DNA of 64,000 bases. Origin: Pseudoscleropodium purum (lineage: Eukaryota; Streptophyta; Bryopsida; Hypnales; Brachytheciaceae). The notes beneath the pieces were generated by a model. It saw nothing but the letters and a program-made list of their open reading frames with translations, did no database searches and was not told where the DNA came from. Below are positions 33,294-45,689 of the stretch, piece after piece. The stretch spans positions 33,108,001 through 33,172,000 of the forward strand of contig OZ017797.1 in NCBI GenBank assembly GCA_963969395.1, written 5' to 3'. Both the position numbers and the translations under genes were made by a program. The stretch's first letter is position 1. Each line of letters begins with the position of its first letter.

Positions 33294-34227
33294 TTAACCC
33301 CTAAAGGACTGAGGCCTTTGTTTTTTGCCAAAAAACACTGAAAAACTGCCATTTCTATAGCAAAGAGTAAAAGAAATTTGATTGTTCTTTCTTCACATCT
33401 AGCTGTAGGATCTTATACCTCACTGGTATAAAAAAGTGTGGAAAAAATTTCAGAATTTTTCACGGCACAAATTGCAAGATATTTGGGTTTAAAGTGGAAA
33501 AAACAAGTTTTTTAGTACATTGCAGGATTGGATTTTTTTACTTTGAACATTTTTAACTGAAAATTTTTGCACTACAGAGTTTTGAGCTTTAAATCTTTAT
33601 AGTGGAGAATTGAGTTAAGAGTTTGAGGAAAAAAAAGAAATTCAAAAAAACTTAATTTTCATTCTTCAAAAAATTGTTAAGTAGAAGTAGGTACGAGATA
33701 GAAGGAAAATCTAAAATATTCATATATTTTAGATGGAATTAAAATGCACTAATTCCAATAGTGAGATTGTTCTAAAAAATAAATTAAACCATGAAAAATA
33801 AAAAAATTTGAAAAATTTGAAAAATTGCATCCAGAAATGAATCCTACAAGTTATTTTTTTCAAGAAGATGCTCTAACTACCCAAAAAACAAGAATGTCCA
33901 TAACTTTCTCATAACAAATCCAAATGAAATGAATCAAAGCTTTTCGGATAGAAAAAAATATAATCTATGAGGAAAAAAATATTTTTAAAAACTCAAATTT
34001 TTGCAAATTTTTTTTGCTGCCCGGACTGCCCCCATCCCCTCATTTGAGCTTATTTGGTCATAACTATTGTTCCTGGGCACCCATTGTGAAACAAATTATA
34101 CTCTCATAAAGCTTATCAGTTTTTCTATCTTCAAAAAAAGTATCAAAAAATCATGACAAAAATTCGTAGGTACTTGCCCGAAATCTCATTTGTCCCCTGA
34201 AGGGACAATAGTCCTTTAGGGGTTTAA
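33294..34227. mobile_element. TTAA MITE, family A related subfamily
   Basis: Ends are TTAACCCCTAAAGGAC and GTCCTTTAGGGG followed by TTTAAA. The terminal inverted repeat is therefore perfect over 12 bases. The body is 934 bases, non-coding and AT-rich. A related unoccupied sequence occurs at about 34445-34515. Confidence 0.8.
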
Positions 34228-34574
34228 ATGGCACAAAATAGGGAGACTTTTTTTTTACAATTACCCTACGTTTATTGTGCATAGCCCACTTTGTAGTTGG
34301 CTCAGTGGTGTTTGTGCACAACTCTATTAAAAGTTGGAAGCATGACCCTAAACTTGTTCCACAAAGTGGGCCTTGCAAGGGTGAACTTATCCCTAGCAAA
34401 AATGCAGGAATTTTTAATTTTTCACATGTTTAAAAATTTGCAAATTTGAAATTCATATTTGCAATTAGAGGCCCCAAATTAGCCAAAACAGGTGAAGAAC
34501 ACAGCATTAACAGAGCACACTAGCATCCTGCAAGTTGGAACAATTGAGAGAAGCAGCGCATTAGATTCTTGGCC

Positions 34575-34870
34575 TCTTTAATTTACTCACTCTGAGGTAG
34601 TTTGCTTCTAAAGCAACCTTTTAAGAGTCGATTGCCTGTTCGGGGAAGCTAAACTCTTTGAAACAATTTTCAGTCAATTTTTCTAGTAAGAAAAAAATGG
34701 AATAGTCATTTCATATTTTTTGGACCTTTATAGAATTAGTTACAGGTTTTTGAAGTTGGAACGTAGTGGTCACTAAAAGCAACTACCTCTTAAAATGTAC
34801 ATTGAAGAAAGCAAAATGTACCTTAGTGTCATGATTGCTTTTAGATCATAGTCGCTTTCAGAATAAACGA
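34575..34870. repeat. Family D related repeat, copy 4
   Basis: It matches 2540-2830 in order, for example TTTGAAACAATTTTCAGTCA, TAGAATTAGTTA and ACATTGAAGAAAGCAAAATG. Confidence 0.5.
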
Positions 34871-35550
34871 CCTTAACCCCTAAACACCTAAATTGTGTGT
34901 TTTTTGGCAACATAGAAATTTTAGGCAGCTCACCACAAATGGAGTTTTTATTTTTTTTGATGAAATTTCAACACGACATGTGCCCAAGGAGTAGCTTTAT
35001 GGCCCAACAATTTTCACAACTTTTGACTACATGGTTAAAAACTTATGGTATGATATGTACTTTTCATTGCTCGACAAGTAGTCAGGGCAAAAAAAAACTT
35101 CTTCAAAATTTTTCGAAATTGATTCTCTAAATTTATATATACTTGGAAAGCTTTGGATCATTCCATTTTGATCAATGAGTAAAAAATTATGAGGAATTTT
35201 AGTTTGTGGGAGTTTTTGGGTTGCTATTGAATTTCTACTCTAAAACAAACATTGAAGTCCTTTATTTAACTCAATTTTCAATATTTTTGGAAAAATAAAA
35301 TAAAATTGGGTGTAGATTGTTTATTACAACATTACAACCATTGAGATTGGTATTTTTCAATTCCATAAATAAATTGTTAACAATCTAGTATTTTGAATCA
35401 TTTTCTATTCTTTTGTACTTACTATTTTTTTCCTATATGTTGTATGATTCCAAATGATTTGAAAATTTTCAAGCATGTAGCCAACTTGACTTGAAAAATG
35501 AATCCAAAGAATTGCAATCATTTTGGACATTTTTTCATACAAATGTATAG

Positions 35551-36813
35551 TGTAGTCTTCTGAAGTTTTCAATTTTTGACAATTTGCTGTGAATAGTGTG
35601 AATAGAGACAAATTGACGAAGAGTTCACACAATAGAGTAGGAAAATAGACAAATTGCCAGATTAGAAAGGATTTAGGAAGAAAAACATAAAAGTTTTGAG
35701 ATGGTAAAAGACAAGTTGACTCTACACTTTGGGTTTGAATAGTTGTCTTTAGTTTTTGCATATAGGCAGACAATTTGTCATTTTGTCTCTCTCGCTTTCT
35801 CAGTTATCAAATAGCTTTTGTAAAATTGTCTCGTTTTCATGTACTTTGAACTACTTCAATAATATAATATTTCTTAAAAACAATTTGTCTTTTTAAGCTT
35901 TGAATTTAGATCCAGTGATTGGATCCTCTGAACTATAAATCAACTTAACAAATTGTCTTGAGTATCCAGTGATTGGATCTCTTCAATTGTTTGTGACTAA
36001 TTGTATTTTTGGTGGAATTGTCTTGTTTGTGTAAAATTATAAAATTGACAATTTGTATGTTTTGCTCCAGTGAGTGGACAACAATACTTAGCAATTTGTC
36101 AAATATTGAACTGATTCTGTAACTGGACTGAATTGTGGTGTGAGCATTCGGTGTGTGTTTGATTTCTTGGTGAAAGTTGTGCACAGCTTGATTATGATGA
36201 ATATGTGGTTGTTTGAATGGATTATGAGACAAATTGTCTGTGAATAATTGTGCACTGTTAAGCTGTGTTTGTGTGAATTCGTGAGAATTGTGTAATGGTG
36301 GATTCATGTTTAGACAAGTTGACTGGTTTAGTTTTGTATCATGAATGTATGAGTCAAATTGTCAGTATATTACTGTGAGTAAATGAATAGCAATTTATCG
36401 GGATTAGAAGACAATTTGTCTGTGTGACTTTCGTAAATCAAACGAAGCAGACGATTTGCCAACTAGTTGATAATGCGGATGTTGTGGAGTCGACGTGCAG
36501 ACTAAAACAATTTGCCGGAACCAGTGATGCAGATCAGCTAATTACAGATAAGTTCCTGAAGCATTGTAATTTGTACTTTTGACCAATTGTCTTGTTAAGT
36601 TTATTTATAATCTTTGTGTTGTTCAGACTACTTCCATTCTATGAATTATGTAGAAAAGTGGTGTATCAGAGATTTGGTATATGGCTGTAAGTAGACAAAT
36701 TGTCAAAGTCATAACTATAATCATAATAAAGAATTAGAACTAGTTTCAAAGAATTAGAAGAAATTAGAGACAAGTTGTCTAAAGAATTTCAACAATGAAT
36801 TTGACCAGCGGTG

Positions 36814-36905
<92 letters not shown>

Positions 36906-38070
36906 AAAATTGATGTGTGTAAGAATTTGGGAGATTAAAGAATTGGATGCTGAAAGAACGGATCCAGGTATGACAATTTGACTTATTCTTATGCTGTTGA
37001 TGTATGAAGTCAAATTGTCCTGAATATGTGTATGTGTGATTGAATCCGGAGTTATCTGTGGATAGACCAGTTGTCCAAAATAGAATTAAGTTAATTTATT
37101 TTATGATTGAATTTCTGAAATGATAATACAATCAGTAGAATAGAAGCAAATTGTCTGAATTCTTGGTTGTTAGAGTGGTTGACAATCGGGTTTCTAACTG
37201 ACAATTTGTCTTGGGCCAGTTGATGTTGTTGATGTAGTACAGTCACAGTAGGCTTGTGTTAAAGACAATTTGCCGTAGTATTCAGATTTCACTGCAGACA
37301 ATGTATAGGCAAATTGTTCTTATCAATTTAATTACTGAAAAGAGTATTGTGCCTGAAATTAGTAGAAGCAATAAATATGTGGTGGAAAAAATTGACTGAG
37401 TAACGGATGGAGTATATTGTGTGACAAATAGTTTTTGTTGATAGTTAGGTCAAATTGTAAGAGTAGTTGTGTTTATTAAAATGTTGTGGTTACATGTATA
37501 GTGTGTTGGATAAATTATCTTGTTGATGTTGAGGTTGATGTTATAAATTGTATTGCATCACACACTCATTCCCATTGCATTAGATAGAGACAATTTGTTG
37601 TAGAGGATTGGGACTTTGTGATACTCATTTAACTTAGTAATTTGGCTAGCTAAGTAGTAACTGGACAAATTGTTTTGGTAAAAAGCTTCACGGTAATTAA
37701 TGAACATATACATTATAAATGTATATATATGTGAATTGTTGCATTTAAAAGTCTAGATCATGCATGACAAATTGCTCTTATAAACCTGCCAAATTGTCTT
37801 GAAAATACCCCTAGAATACTAGGCAGGACCGGGACAGCACTCATGCGTCCATAGCATTAATTAATGGACAGGCTACCAAATTCATCCTTGGGATATAAGA
37901 GGGTTTTACAGTTGGTTTCTATAAGTAAAGTTGTTGAGTAAATCCCATAACAATTTAGCATACAAGTGACTTCTAGCTGCAAAACATTAGACTATTTGAC
38001 CATTCCCTTTGATTTTAGGACCCCTATACTTAGTCCTGGGTTTTGGGAAATAGACAAAATCTAGACTACA
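35551..38070. mobile_element. Insertion with GACAAWTTGTC palindrome array (array 1)
   Basis: About 30 occurrences of the near-palindrome GACAATTTGTC, GACAAATTGTC or one-to-two-base variants are spread over 35570-37810, roughly one per 70 bases. The plus strand is rich in G and T and poor in C. The ends read TGTAGTCT and AGACTACA, an 8 base inverted repeat. TGTAG is also present in the right flank, so a 5 base duplication is an alternative reading. No transposase, reverse transcriptase or LTR pair is visible. The element class is unknown. Confidence 0.6.
36815..36905. repeat. (TA)38 microsatellite followed by T15
   Basis: Bases 36815-36890 are pure TA dinucleotides and 36891-36905 are T. The isoleucine-tyrosine frame across it is an artefact. 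Confidence 0.95.
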
Positions 38071-38315
38071 TGTAGTTGCCCGAATTATTGCAAGGCCAAA
38101 AAAAGGAAGTTTGTCACCTCAAATGCTAATATCTAGCAATCTACACGGTAGTAATTTTTGAAATTTTTTCAACATGATGTCAAGCAAGCGTACTATAAGA
38201 TCTTGTGGTTATATGTGTCCAAAAATGTTATTTTTCTTCTAAAATGTAGTCCTTGTACTGCAAATGGCAGAAGTGGAGTGATTTTGGTGAAAACATAATC
38301 AAAATCATTTAGGGG

Positions 38316-39240
38316 TTAACCTCTAAAGTTGCTTAAGTATATTTTCACCAAAAATTCTCCAAAACTACCATTTCTAGTACAAGTACCAAATTTTTGGGAG
38401 AAAACATTTACATACACATGTAACCATAGGATCTTACACTACATTGGTTTGAAAAGATGTGGAAAAAATTTCAAAATCTCTTCTGTGTAGATTGCAAGAT
38501 ATTAGAGTTTGAATTGAGAAAAATCCCTTTAGGGCCTTGCAAAAAATCAGGCAATTGCACTTCACAAGGTCACATTTGTATTGAAAAATGTCCAAAATAG
38601 TGTTTCAATTCTTTGGATTCATTTTTCAAGTCAAGTTGGCTATATGATTGAAAAATTTCAAATCATTTGGAATTGTAGAACATATAGGAAAAAATTTGTT
38701 AGTAGAAAAAAACAAAAAATGATACAAAATACAAACTTATTAAGAATTTAGTTATGGAATTGAAAAACGCCAATTCCAATAGTTGTAATATTGTTATAAA
38801 CAACTTGCATCCTATAATTTTATTTTTTTCAAAAACTATTGAAAATTGAGTTAAATAAAGGGCTTCAAAGGTTATTTTAGAGTAGGGAATCCATAATTCC
38901 CTACAAACTAAAACTCCTCTTAACTTTCATCTCATTGATCAAAATGGAATGATTCAAAACTTTCCACTTATATATAAATCTAGAAAACCAATTTCAAATT
39001 TTTTTTCCTTGAAGGAAGTGATTTTTTGTGATCTACCCAATATGCTTAGTTAGAAAAAAAAAATTACATATAATACAATAACTTTTTAACCATATAGTCA
39101 AAATTTATAAAAATTATTGGACCTTAAAAAAAAACTTGGTCCCTATGTTGTTTGAAAATTTCAGCAAAAAAAAAAAAAAATCCATTCTTGGTGAATTGCC
39201 CAATATCACTATGTTGCCAAAAAATGCAACTTATTAGGGG
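38316..39240. mobile_element. Family A MITE, reverse orientation
   Basis: It starts TTAACCTCTAAAGTTGC and runs in reverse orientation relative to 42758-43727, ending near ACTTATTAGGGG. The right TTAA has been lost next to the family C copy. It abuts the preceding family A copy head to head at a shared TTAA. Confidence 0.7.
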
Positions 39241-39475
39241 AGATTTGAGGGCATCAAGAAATTGTTTCAAGCCCATTCCCCATAATATGAACCAATTATT
39301 GCTAGTCAAAATTTTAAAAAATTGATGTTTTTCAAAAATATTAAAATGAAATTAATATTATTATCTGACATGGGAGTTTGTTGACCACGTCAAATTGCTT
39401 ATGTGGTAGAGTTCCCACAATTCCCACAATAATGGAACTTGCAGTCTTTTAATAGCCTCAAAAAATACTCTAATG
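39233..39475. mobile_element. Family C MITE-like element, copy 4
   Basis: Left end near TTATTAGGGGAGATTTGAGG, right end GCCTCAAAAAATACTCTAATG then TGG. The internal order matches copies 1 to 3, including the segment with CACGTCA and the pair of CCCACAAT words. Confidence 0.5.
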
Positions 39476-40552
39476 TGGTCCCTGAGGTCTCTACGTTCAA
39501 ATATGGGAAAATCTACCTTACTTGGTGGTTAAGGTTGGCCAAACCTATTTATTAAAATAGATGCCAACTTTTTTGTATATTTTTTTTAAATATTTTTTTT
39601 ATACATGAAAAAATCAAAATTTTCTATCTTGAACCCCAAAATGTCAAGATCTTTTTCCAAAAATGACAATTTAGGAAGAAGTATTATAAAGTGCTATTTA
39701 GAAGAATATTTTGGAATTGATATATGAATAAAAATTGTAGATTTTTAATTTTAGACTCTACTCGTATGATTAGATTCACTACTGCTATGACCAATATTTT
39801 TTTATGAATTTTGAAAGGTAAATTTTAAAATTCCTTCAAAATTCAATTACAAGCGAAATATTATCACTTTATGAGTAAAACTTGTTGGAATGGATTTGAA
39901 ATGAGGTTCTTTTGATAAGGTTTTTTGAAATTGTTGTGTTCTTTAAATCTATGACCTCATTTTTGCAAATCTAGTTTTGAATTAAAATCAATGCAATTTT
40001 TGGCTTGACACACTTCCACATTTGTAATTTAAAAAAAATATGAATTCTAGTAACACCAAATCCAACCATTGGATAGGGCAACTTGATAAAGTATCTCCAC
40101 AAATTAAAAGACTTTCATCCAAATAGTAATGAGAAAGAAAATTGAATTTGAATTTCTTTGTTGTCCAAAAATTGGTTGCCAGAGTGTTGTAGGGTTAAGC
40201 ATTTGCAAAATCACATTCTCTAGTTTTAATTAATTAGTCAACAAGAAATGCCACCTTTGGCCACTGAATATGGTATTATAAATTTCAAGTTATTAATTTC
40301 TTTTTTGTCTTAGGTTAATCTTTGGGGGACACTAAGGGTGAAGAAAAGGTCATGTGTAGCTTGAATCCTTGTGGAATTAAACAAAAGTTTAAAATATTAC
40401 CCATGTCAGAATGAATATTCCTCCCAAGATAAAAAATAATGTACATGAGGATTGAGCAAGGGGAAAAAAAATCCAATAGTCTCCATAGGGGTAAGTTCTT
40501 TTACTATTCCCTTCCAACATATAACTATTTTGAAGATTATAATTCCATGAAT
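39476..40552. other. AT-rich intergenic stretch
   Basis: No gene or repeat family recognised in about 1.1 kb. Confidence 0.4.
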
Positions 40553-41802
40553 TTAAACCCTTAAAGTTTCATGACTATGTTTTCACTTAAAATACTCAAA
40601 AATTGTCATTTTTAGTACAAGTACCAAATTTTGAGAAAGAAAAACTTTTTTTTGACCTTTTTAACCATAGGATCTAGTAGCATGCTTACTTAAGAACATG
40701 TGGTAAAGATTTCAAAAATTTCCACTGCGTGGATTGCAAGATAGAAGCATTCAAATTTGTTGAAATTATTTTTTTGGCCTTGCGAAAATTAGGGCAACTG
40801 CCCTTCACAAGCTCATTTTTCTATGAAAAGATGTCCAAAATAGTAGGGTTGACGAATCTCTACGTCCGCCCCAAAATAGCGTCCGGACGCACGGACGCCA
40901 ACGGACGCAGCATCCCTCCCGCCGTCGGAAGGCGGACGGGCGGGGCGGATGGACGGGGCGGGCGGCTCAAGGCGGGCGCCCAAATCATACGGACCAAATC
41001 AGTCCGCATGTCGATCGAACGGCCGTACCGGGGCAGACGGGTATCAGGGCGGACGGGGCGGACGGCATCCGCGAATGTCAGCGGACACTGCGGACACAAC
41101 GTCCGCGTCCGGACGTCCCGGACGTCCGACCGTCCTGTCAACCCTGCAAAATAGTGGTACTTCTTCAAATTTATTTTCTTAGACAAGTTGGTCATATGCT
41201 TGAAAAATTTCAGATCGTTTGGAATTGTACAACATATAGAAAAAAAACTAATAAGTAGACAATAGTTGAGAATGATTCAAAATACTAAATTGTTAAGAAT
41301 TTAATTATGGAACTGAAAAATGCTAATCCCAATGATTGCGATGTTGGGATAAGCAATCTACATCTTATGATTTTATTTTTTCCAAAAATACTTAAAATTG
41401 AATAAGACAAAGGACTTCAAAATTAATTTTAGAGTAGAAAATCTATAACTACTGGTAAGCAAAAAATCCTCATAACTTTTGACTCACTAATCAGAATAAA
41501 ATGATTCAAAGCTTTTCCACGTATATATAACTCTAGAAAACCAATTTCAAATTTTTGTTTTTGAAAAAAAAGATTTTTTTCTAATGTGGCCAAACTACCC
41601 ATTTACAAAAAGAAGCAACATATTAGGCCATAACTTTTGACTCATATTTCCAAATGTTGTGAAATTTTGTGCATTTGAAAGATATCCCTTGTCCCCAAGC
41701 TTTCTTAAAATTTGAGCCAAAAATATATAAATATCCAGGCACATATACCTACCCAAAATTGCTATGTTGCCCCAAAATGCATACTAGTCCTTTAGGGGTT
41801 AA
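40553..41802. mobile_element. Family A MITE interrupted by a hAT element
   Basis: TTAA then ACCCTTAAAG begins it, and CCTTTAGGGG then TTAA (41799-41802) ends it. It is in reverse orientation relative to 42758-43727. Without the nested 303 base element and one target copy it is about 940 bases, the usual family A length. Confidence 0.8.
40844..41146. mobile_element. hAT-type non-autonomous element, 303 bases
   Basis: The ends are TAGGGTTGAC and GTCAACCCTG, a 10 base inverted repeat differing only in the outermost base. The maize element Ac shows the same T/C asymmetry in its outermost bases. CAAAATAG flanks it on both sides (40836-40843 and 41147-41154), a perfect 8 base duplication as in hAT insertions. 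The interior is extremely rich in G and C and in CGGACG or CGTCCG words, and CpG is abundant, unlike the host DNA. There is no transposase. Long open frames on both strands reflect the GC-rich composition. Confidence 0.9.
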
Positions 41803-42757
41803 ATTATAACCTTCATGAATTTAAGATACAAACCAATTGTCATATCAATGATATCATAATATCATTGTTCAATAATATTACATTTCTCATTTATTGATGT
41901 CAAACCTTCAACACCTGAATCCCAAGAGCATTTCTTCTTCAAAAAACACTCAAAATTGTCATTTCTATTGCATTGAGTTGTTTAAACAAAATAACAAGCA
42001 AATGTTGTATAGAGGAAATCCAATAGTAAGATCTTATACGACATCTATATAAGAGAGTGAAGAAAAAATTTGAAAATTTTGATAGTATAGATTAGTAGAT
42101 ATTAGTTGTAGAAGTTGAAGAAGAAAGAGTGTTTTTGGATCTTGCTTAAGAATTTTAGATAACTTTGACTATTGTTTGTGGAAACTTTTTGTACTATAGA
42201 CTTTGAATTTTAAAAATTTGATGCATTGATGACCATGTCATGTATATCTCCACAAGTTTTCAAAGCTAACAAAGATGTAGAACCCCTCTAATAACATCTT
42301 GCAATGCCATGATGTCCTTAGAATTCACAATACATCGTACTGTTTTGCAAAAACTTTTCCCACTGCATAATTTCTCAAAACAAGAATCCCAATGATTCTT
42401 TAAAAGATTTATTCTTTGTTCATAAATCAAAAACTAAAAACTGAAACTTAAATCTTCTAATTTCTAATTTCTCTATAAATTAGAAGGCTATTGCAAACAT
42501 TCAAGTTTCATAAGACATTAGGCATTATTGTATAAAATTCCTTCTGTTTCCCTTTTGATTCCCGATTAGTGTTCTCTTAAGGAATTTTTGAAATCCTTAT
42601 AGTAGACTTTGGAGGTTTTACATGCATCCTCAATTTTTTGAATTAGGAGGCAAACTTTATTTCACTAGAAGTGCAATTGGAAGGATTTTCCAACAATATA
42701 CCGAATGTTGGATTTCAAAAAAAATTCTTTTGTAATCAATAGTCAAAGTTTTCATTC
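41803..42757. repeat. AT-rich, with a partial family A fragment
   Basis: About 41920-42130 resembles the start of the 33294-34227 type in reverse (segment AAAACACTCAAAATTGTCATT). The end of the stretch, about 42597-42757, is duplicated at 43728-43900. No gene recognised. Confidence 0.4.
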
Positions 42758-43727
42758 TTAATCCCTAAAGGACCAAGGTGCCTTTTTTGACAACATAACT
42801 TTTTTGAGTAGGTGCATATGAGTGGAGATTTCCATATTTTTAGCCCAAATTTTTATAGAAGGTGTGGATAAGGAATATGTTTCATGTGCATTAAATTTCA
42901 GGACATTTGGAAATATGAGTCAAAAGTTATGGCCTTCTATATAGTTTATTTCTCAACTCGGGCAGTCCGGGCAGATCTGAAAAAATCACTTTTTTCAAAA
43001 ATAAAAATTTGAAATTAATTTTCTAGATTTATATATACATAGAAATCTTTGAATCATTCCATTTTGATCAATGAATCAAAAGTTATGAGATGTTTTAGTT
43101 TGCGGCTAGTTATGGATTCTCTACTCCAAAATAAACTTTGAAATTCTTTATTGAACTCAATTTTCAATATTTTTGGAAAAAAATAAATACATTAGGTGTC
43201 ACCCAAAATACAATCAATTATCTATCCAATTGATTGTGAAGATTGTTTATTACAACATTACAACCTTTGGGGATTGGCATTTTTCAATTTTATAACTAAA
43301 TTATTAACAATTTAGTATTTTGATTCATTCTCTACTTTCGACTTACTATTTTATTCCTATATGCTGTACAATTCCAAATGATTTGAAAATTTTCAAGCAT
43401 GTAGCCAACTTGCCTTGAAGAATGAATCCAAAGAGTTGCAACCATTTTAGACATTTTTTTATACAAATGTGACCTTGTGAAGTGTAGCTGCCCGATTTTT
43501 CGCAAGGCCAAAAAAAGGCTTTTTGTCAATTGAAGTGCTAATATCTTGCAATCTACATGGTGGAAATTTCTGAAATTTTTTTCACATCTTCTCAAATTAT
43601 CATAATACAAGATCCTATGGTTGTATGTGTCCAAGAATGTTTTTAAATTTTTTTTGGTACTTGTCCTAAAAATGGTAGTTTGGAAGCTTTTTTGGTGAAA
43701 ACACAATCAAGGAACTTTAGGGGTTAA
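42758..43727. mobile_element. Family A TTAA MITE, reference-like copy
   Basis: TTAATCCCTAAAGGACC at the left and GGAACTTTAGGGGTTAA at the right. It is 970 bases, the most complete copy here, and I used it as the reference for family A. A small extra segment near 43195-43235 is absent from other copies. A 124-codon frame on the minus strand (43332-43706) recurs in pieces in other copies, but no protein family is recognised. Confidence 0.8.
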
Positions 43728-45689
43728 TACCCTTATCAATAGACTTTGGAAGCTTTTGCATTTTAAAACTTTTGAATTACAAAAAAAATTTATATTGAAA
43801 AAAGAGCAATTTGAAGACCTTTCCAACAATGTTTTATATGTTGAATTTGAAGAAAATTTGCTCTAAAATCTACAATCAAGGTGATCTCTAAGTCAATATT
43901 GTGTTGAACCTCACATTCTTTCAAATGCCTTCACTCACTACCTCTTTTTTGAGCTTAATTTCCTTTGCCTCTTTTGGAAGTCAAAGAATGTTTCTATGCC
44001 CATCATGCCCTTTGATTTCTATTTTGCAAAAACTTGCTTCAAGAGCTAAATCATATTAAATCTAACTTGCATGAAAATTATATGCATTTGAAGCTCTTAA
44101 AGATCTTGCCAAAGAAAATTGGGGTCAAAAAGCAATGTTTTTGTGAGATATGATCAAACAGAGTGCAACACAAAGTTTTTTTCAAGCTTGTCTAAGTTTT
44201 AGCAATATAGATTTGACGAGCTTTTGAGCCCCATAACTCAAATTCTACTATGCAAAAAGATCCAAAGACTTCAAATTTGAGTAAAGACTTAAGTTGGGAA
44301 GAAGTATATAAATTATGAAATCAAATCAATGCTCTGTTCTACTTGACCAAATTGGAAGGGAAAACAAGACAAAACAAAACAATTTATTTTATCAACCATT
44401 GGGTCTTTATAAAAATTAGATTTTCTAAAAGGTTGATTGGAATTTTCAATCTAAAAAAATGAAAAAAATAATCTAAAATCCAATACTTCACTTTGGATGC
44501 CTAAAGTACCTAAACACCATTTTGGATTAAAAAAAAATTTAGGATATAAAAATAAAAATCCATGTCTACTAAATACTACAATTTTTTATTCTACTTAAGT
44601 AGAATATAGATTTAGTTTATGGCTATTTATTGTATTTATTTTGAGCAATACAAGATGTAAATTTTGATGGAGTAATGAAGCTATTTTCATCTGTGGGTGT
44701 AGATTAAATATGCAAAACATGAATAAAATTTTGTTTATTTGCTGAAAAAGAGCAAGGCCGTCCTAATAATTTGTATGATTTCATCATGCACTACAAGATG
44801 AAGGGGTGTTTTATATACAATCCTTGTAGTATAATCCTATAAATAATGATCTTTTAGGAGATACCTTATATTGTACTAAGCTATTAGGATTAGCACTTCT
44901 TGCCAAATATTTAATTAAAGTTGGCAAAATAAATTTGACATATGCAAAAACTACAAAAATTAATTCAAATTTTGTGCTTTTTACTATGCAATTATTTAAA
45001 AAAACAATATCCCTAACTTTTAGAGTTATTTTTACTGACCATGATAGCTAGGTGTGGGTATATGAAGTATAAAATATATCCTTACACCATACATACCATT
45101 TTATGAATTCCACACTTTTCATTTTATACTCGAGATCTATTATAAAACAATTGCACATTATGGTCAGTCAATTCCTATTATGCATTTGAGGTGCATAAAA
45201 TTCGACTAATTTGATGACTTAATTTGCATATAAATATCCAATTTTGTACTAAATTTTGCACAAGAAAATCCACTCCATTTGCAAAAACAAATTCATGACC
45301 TCTATAGTTAATTCAAGACAATTTTAACCTCCAATTTTTTTTCTAATAGAAAATGTAGTTTTAAAAATAAAGAGGCAAAAAATTCTTTTTACAATCTAAA
45401 AATATAATATAAGGTCATTGTTGAAAATGCAAGTGAAATATGAAAAATTTTAAAATCTTATAGTGGCATGAACAAGAAAAGTATAATCCTTACAATTGTA
45501 AAGGCCTATGTTAAAAATTAGAAAATTATCATAATTGTTATCAATGAGATTCCTAAATCTATTATGCCTAAAGCACCTTGGTGAAGCACTATTTTAATAT
45601 AGAATTTCTCATCTAATGTAGGATTATCCATTGTCATTCATTTGTTCATTGCACATATTTAGAATTATCAGATTTAGAACTTTTTTTTC
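43728..45689. other. AT-rich intergenic stretch
   Basis: The first 170 bases duplicate 42597-42757 on the other side of the MITE. The rest has no recognised gene or repeat. Confidence 0.4.

Larger units (their letters stand above)
34873..38319. mobile_element. Family A MITE split by a 2.5 kb insertion
   Basis: The left end is TTAACCCCTAAACACC and the right end CATTTAGGGGTTAA. Bases 34873-35550 match the left part of family A, and 38071-38319 match the right end. When the middle is removed, the two parts join at the place where intact copies read GTGAAG then TGTAGCTGCCCG. The right TTAA (38316-38319) is shared with the next element. Confidence 0.8.

Noticed and set aside
35405..36307. Two minus-strand frames of about 120 codons over the family A and array 1 boundary
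   Set aside because: Low-stop composition from strand asymmetry. No domain, and the frames span the insertion junction or the motif array.
36789..37013. Isoleucine-tyrosine repeat protein
   Set aside because: Produced by the pure (TA)38 run; a similar frame at 62908-63132 comes from (TA)22.
35551..37815. Array 1 as a cluster of HD-Zip I binding sites linked to the resident gene
   Set aside because: HD-Zip I proteins prefer CAATNATTG. The array motif is ACAATTTGT or ACAAATTGT, which lacks the second ATTG half-site at the right spacing.
40729..41195. Long overlapping frames on both strands at about 41 kb, one Arg/Gly-rich
   Set aside because: They exist because the GC-rich hAT MITE has few stop codons. 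They cross the MITE boundary into unrelated family A sequence.
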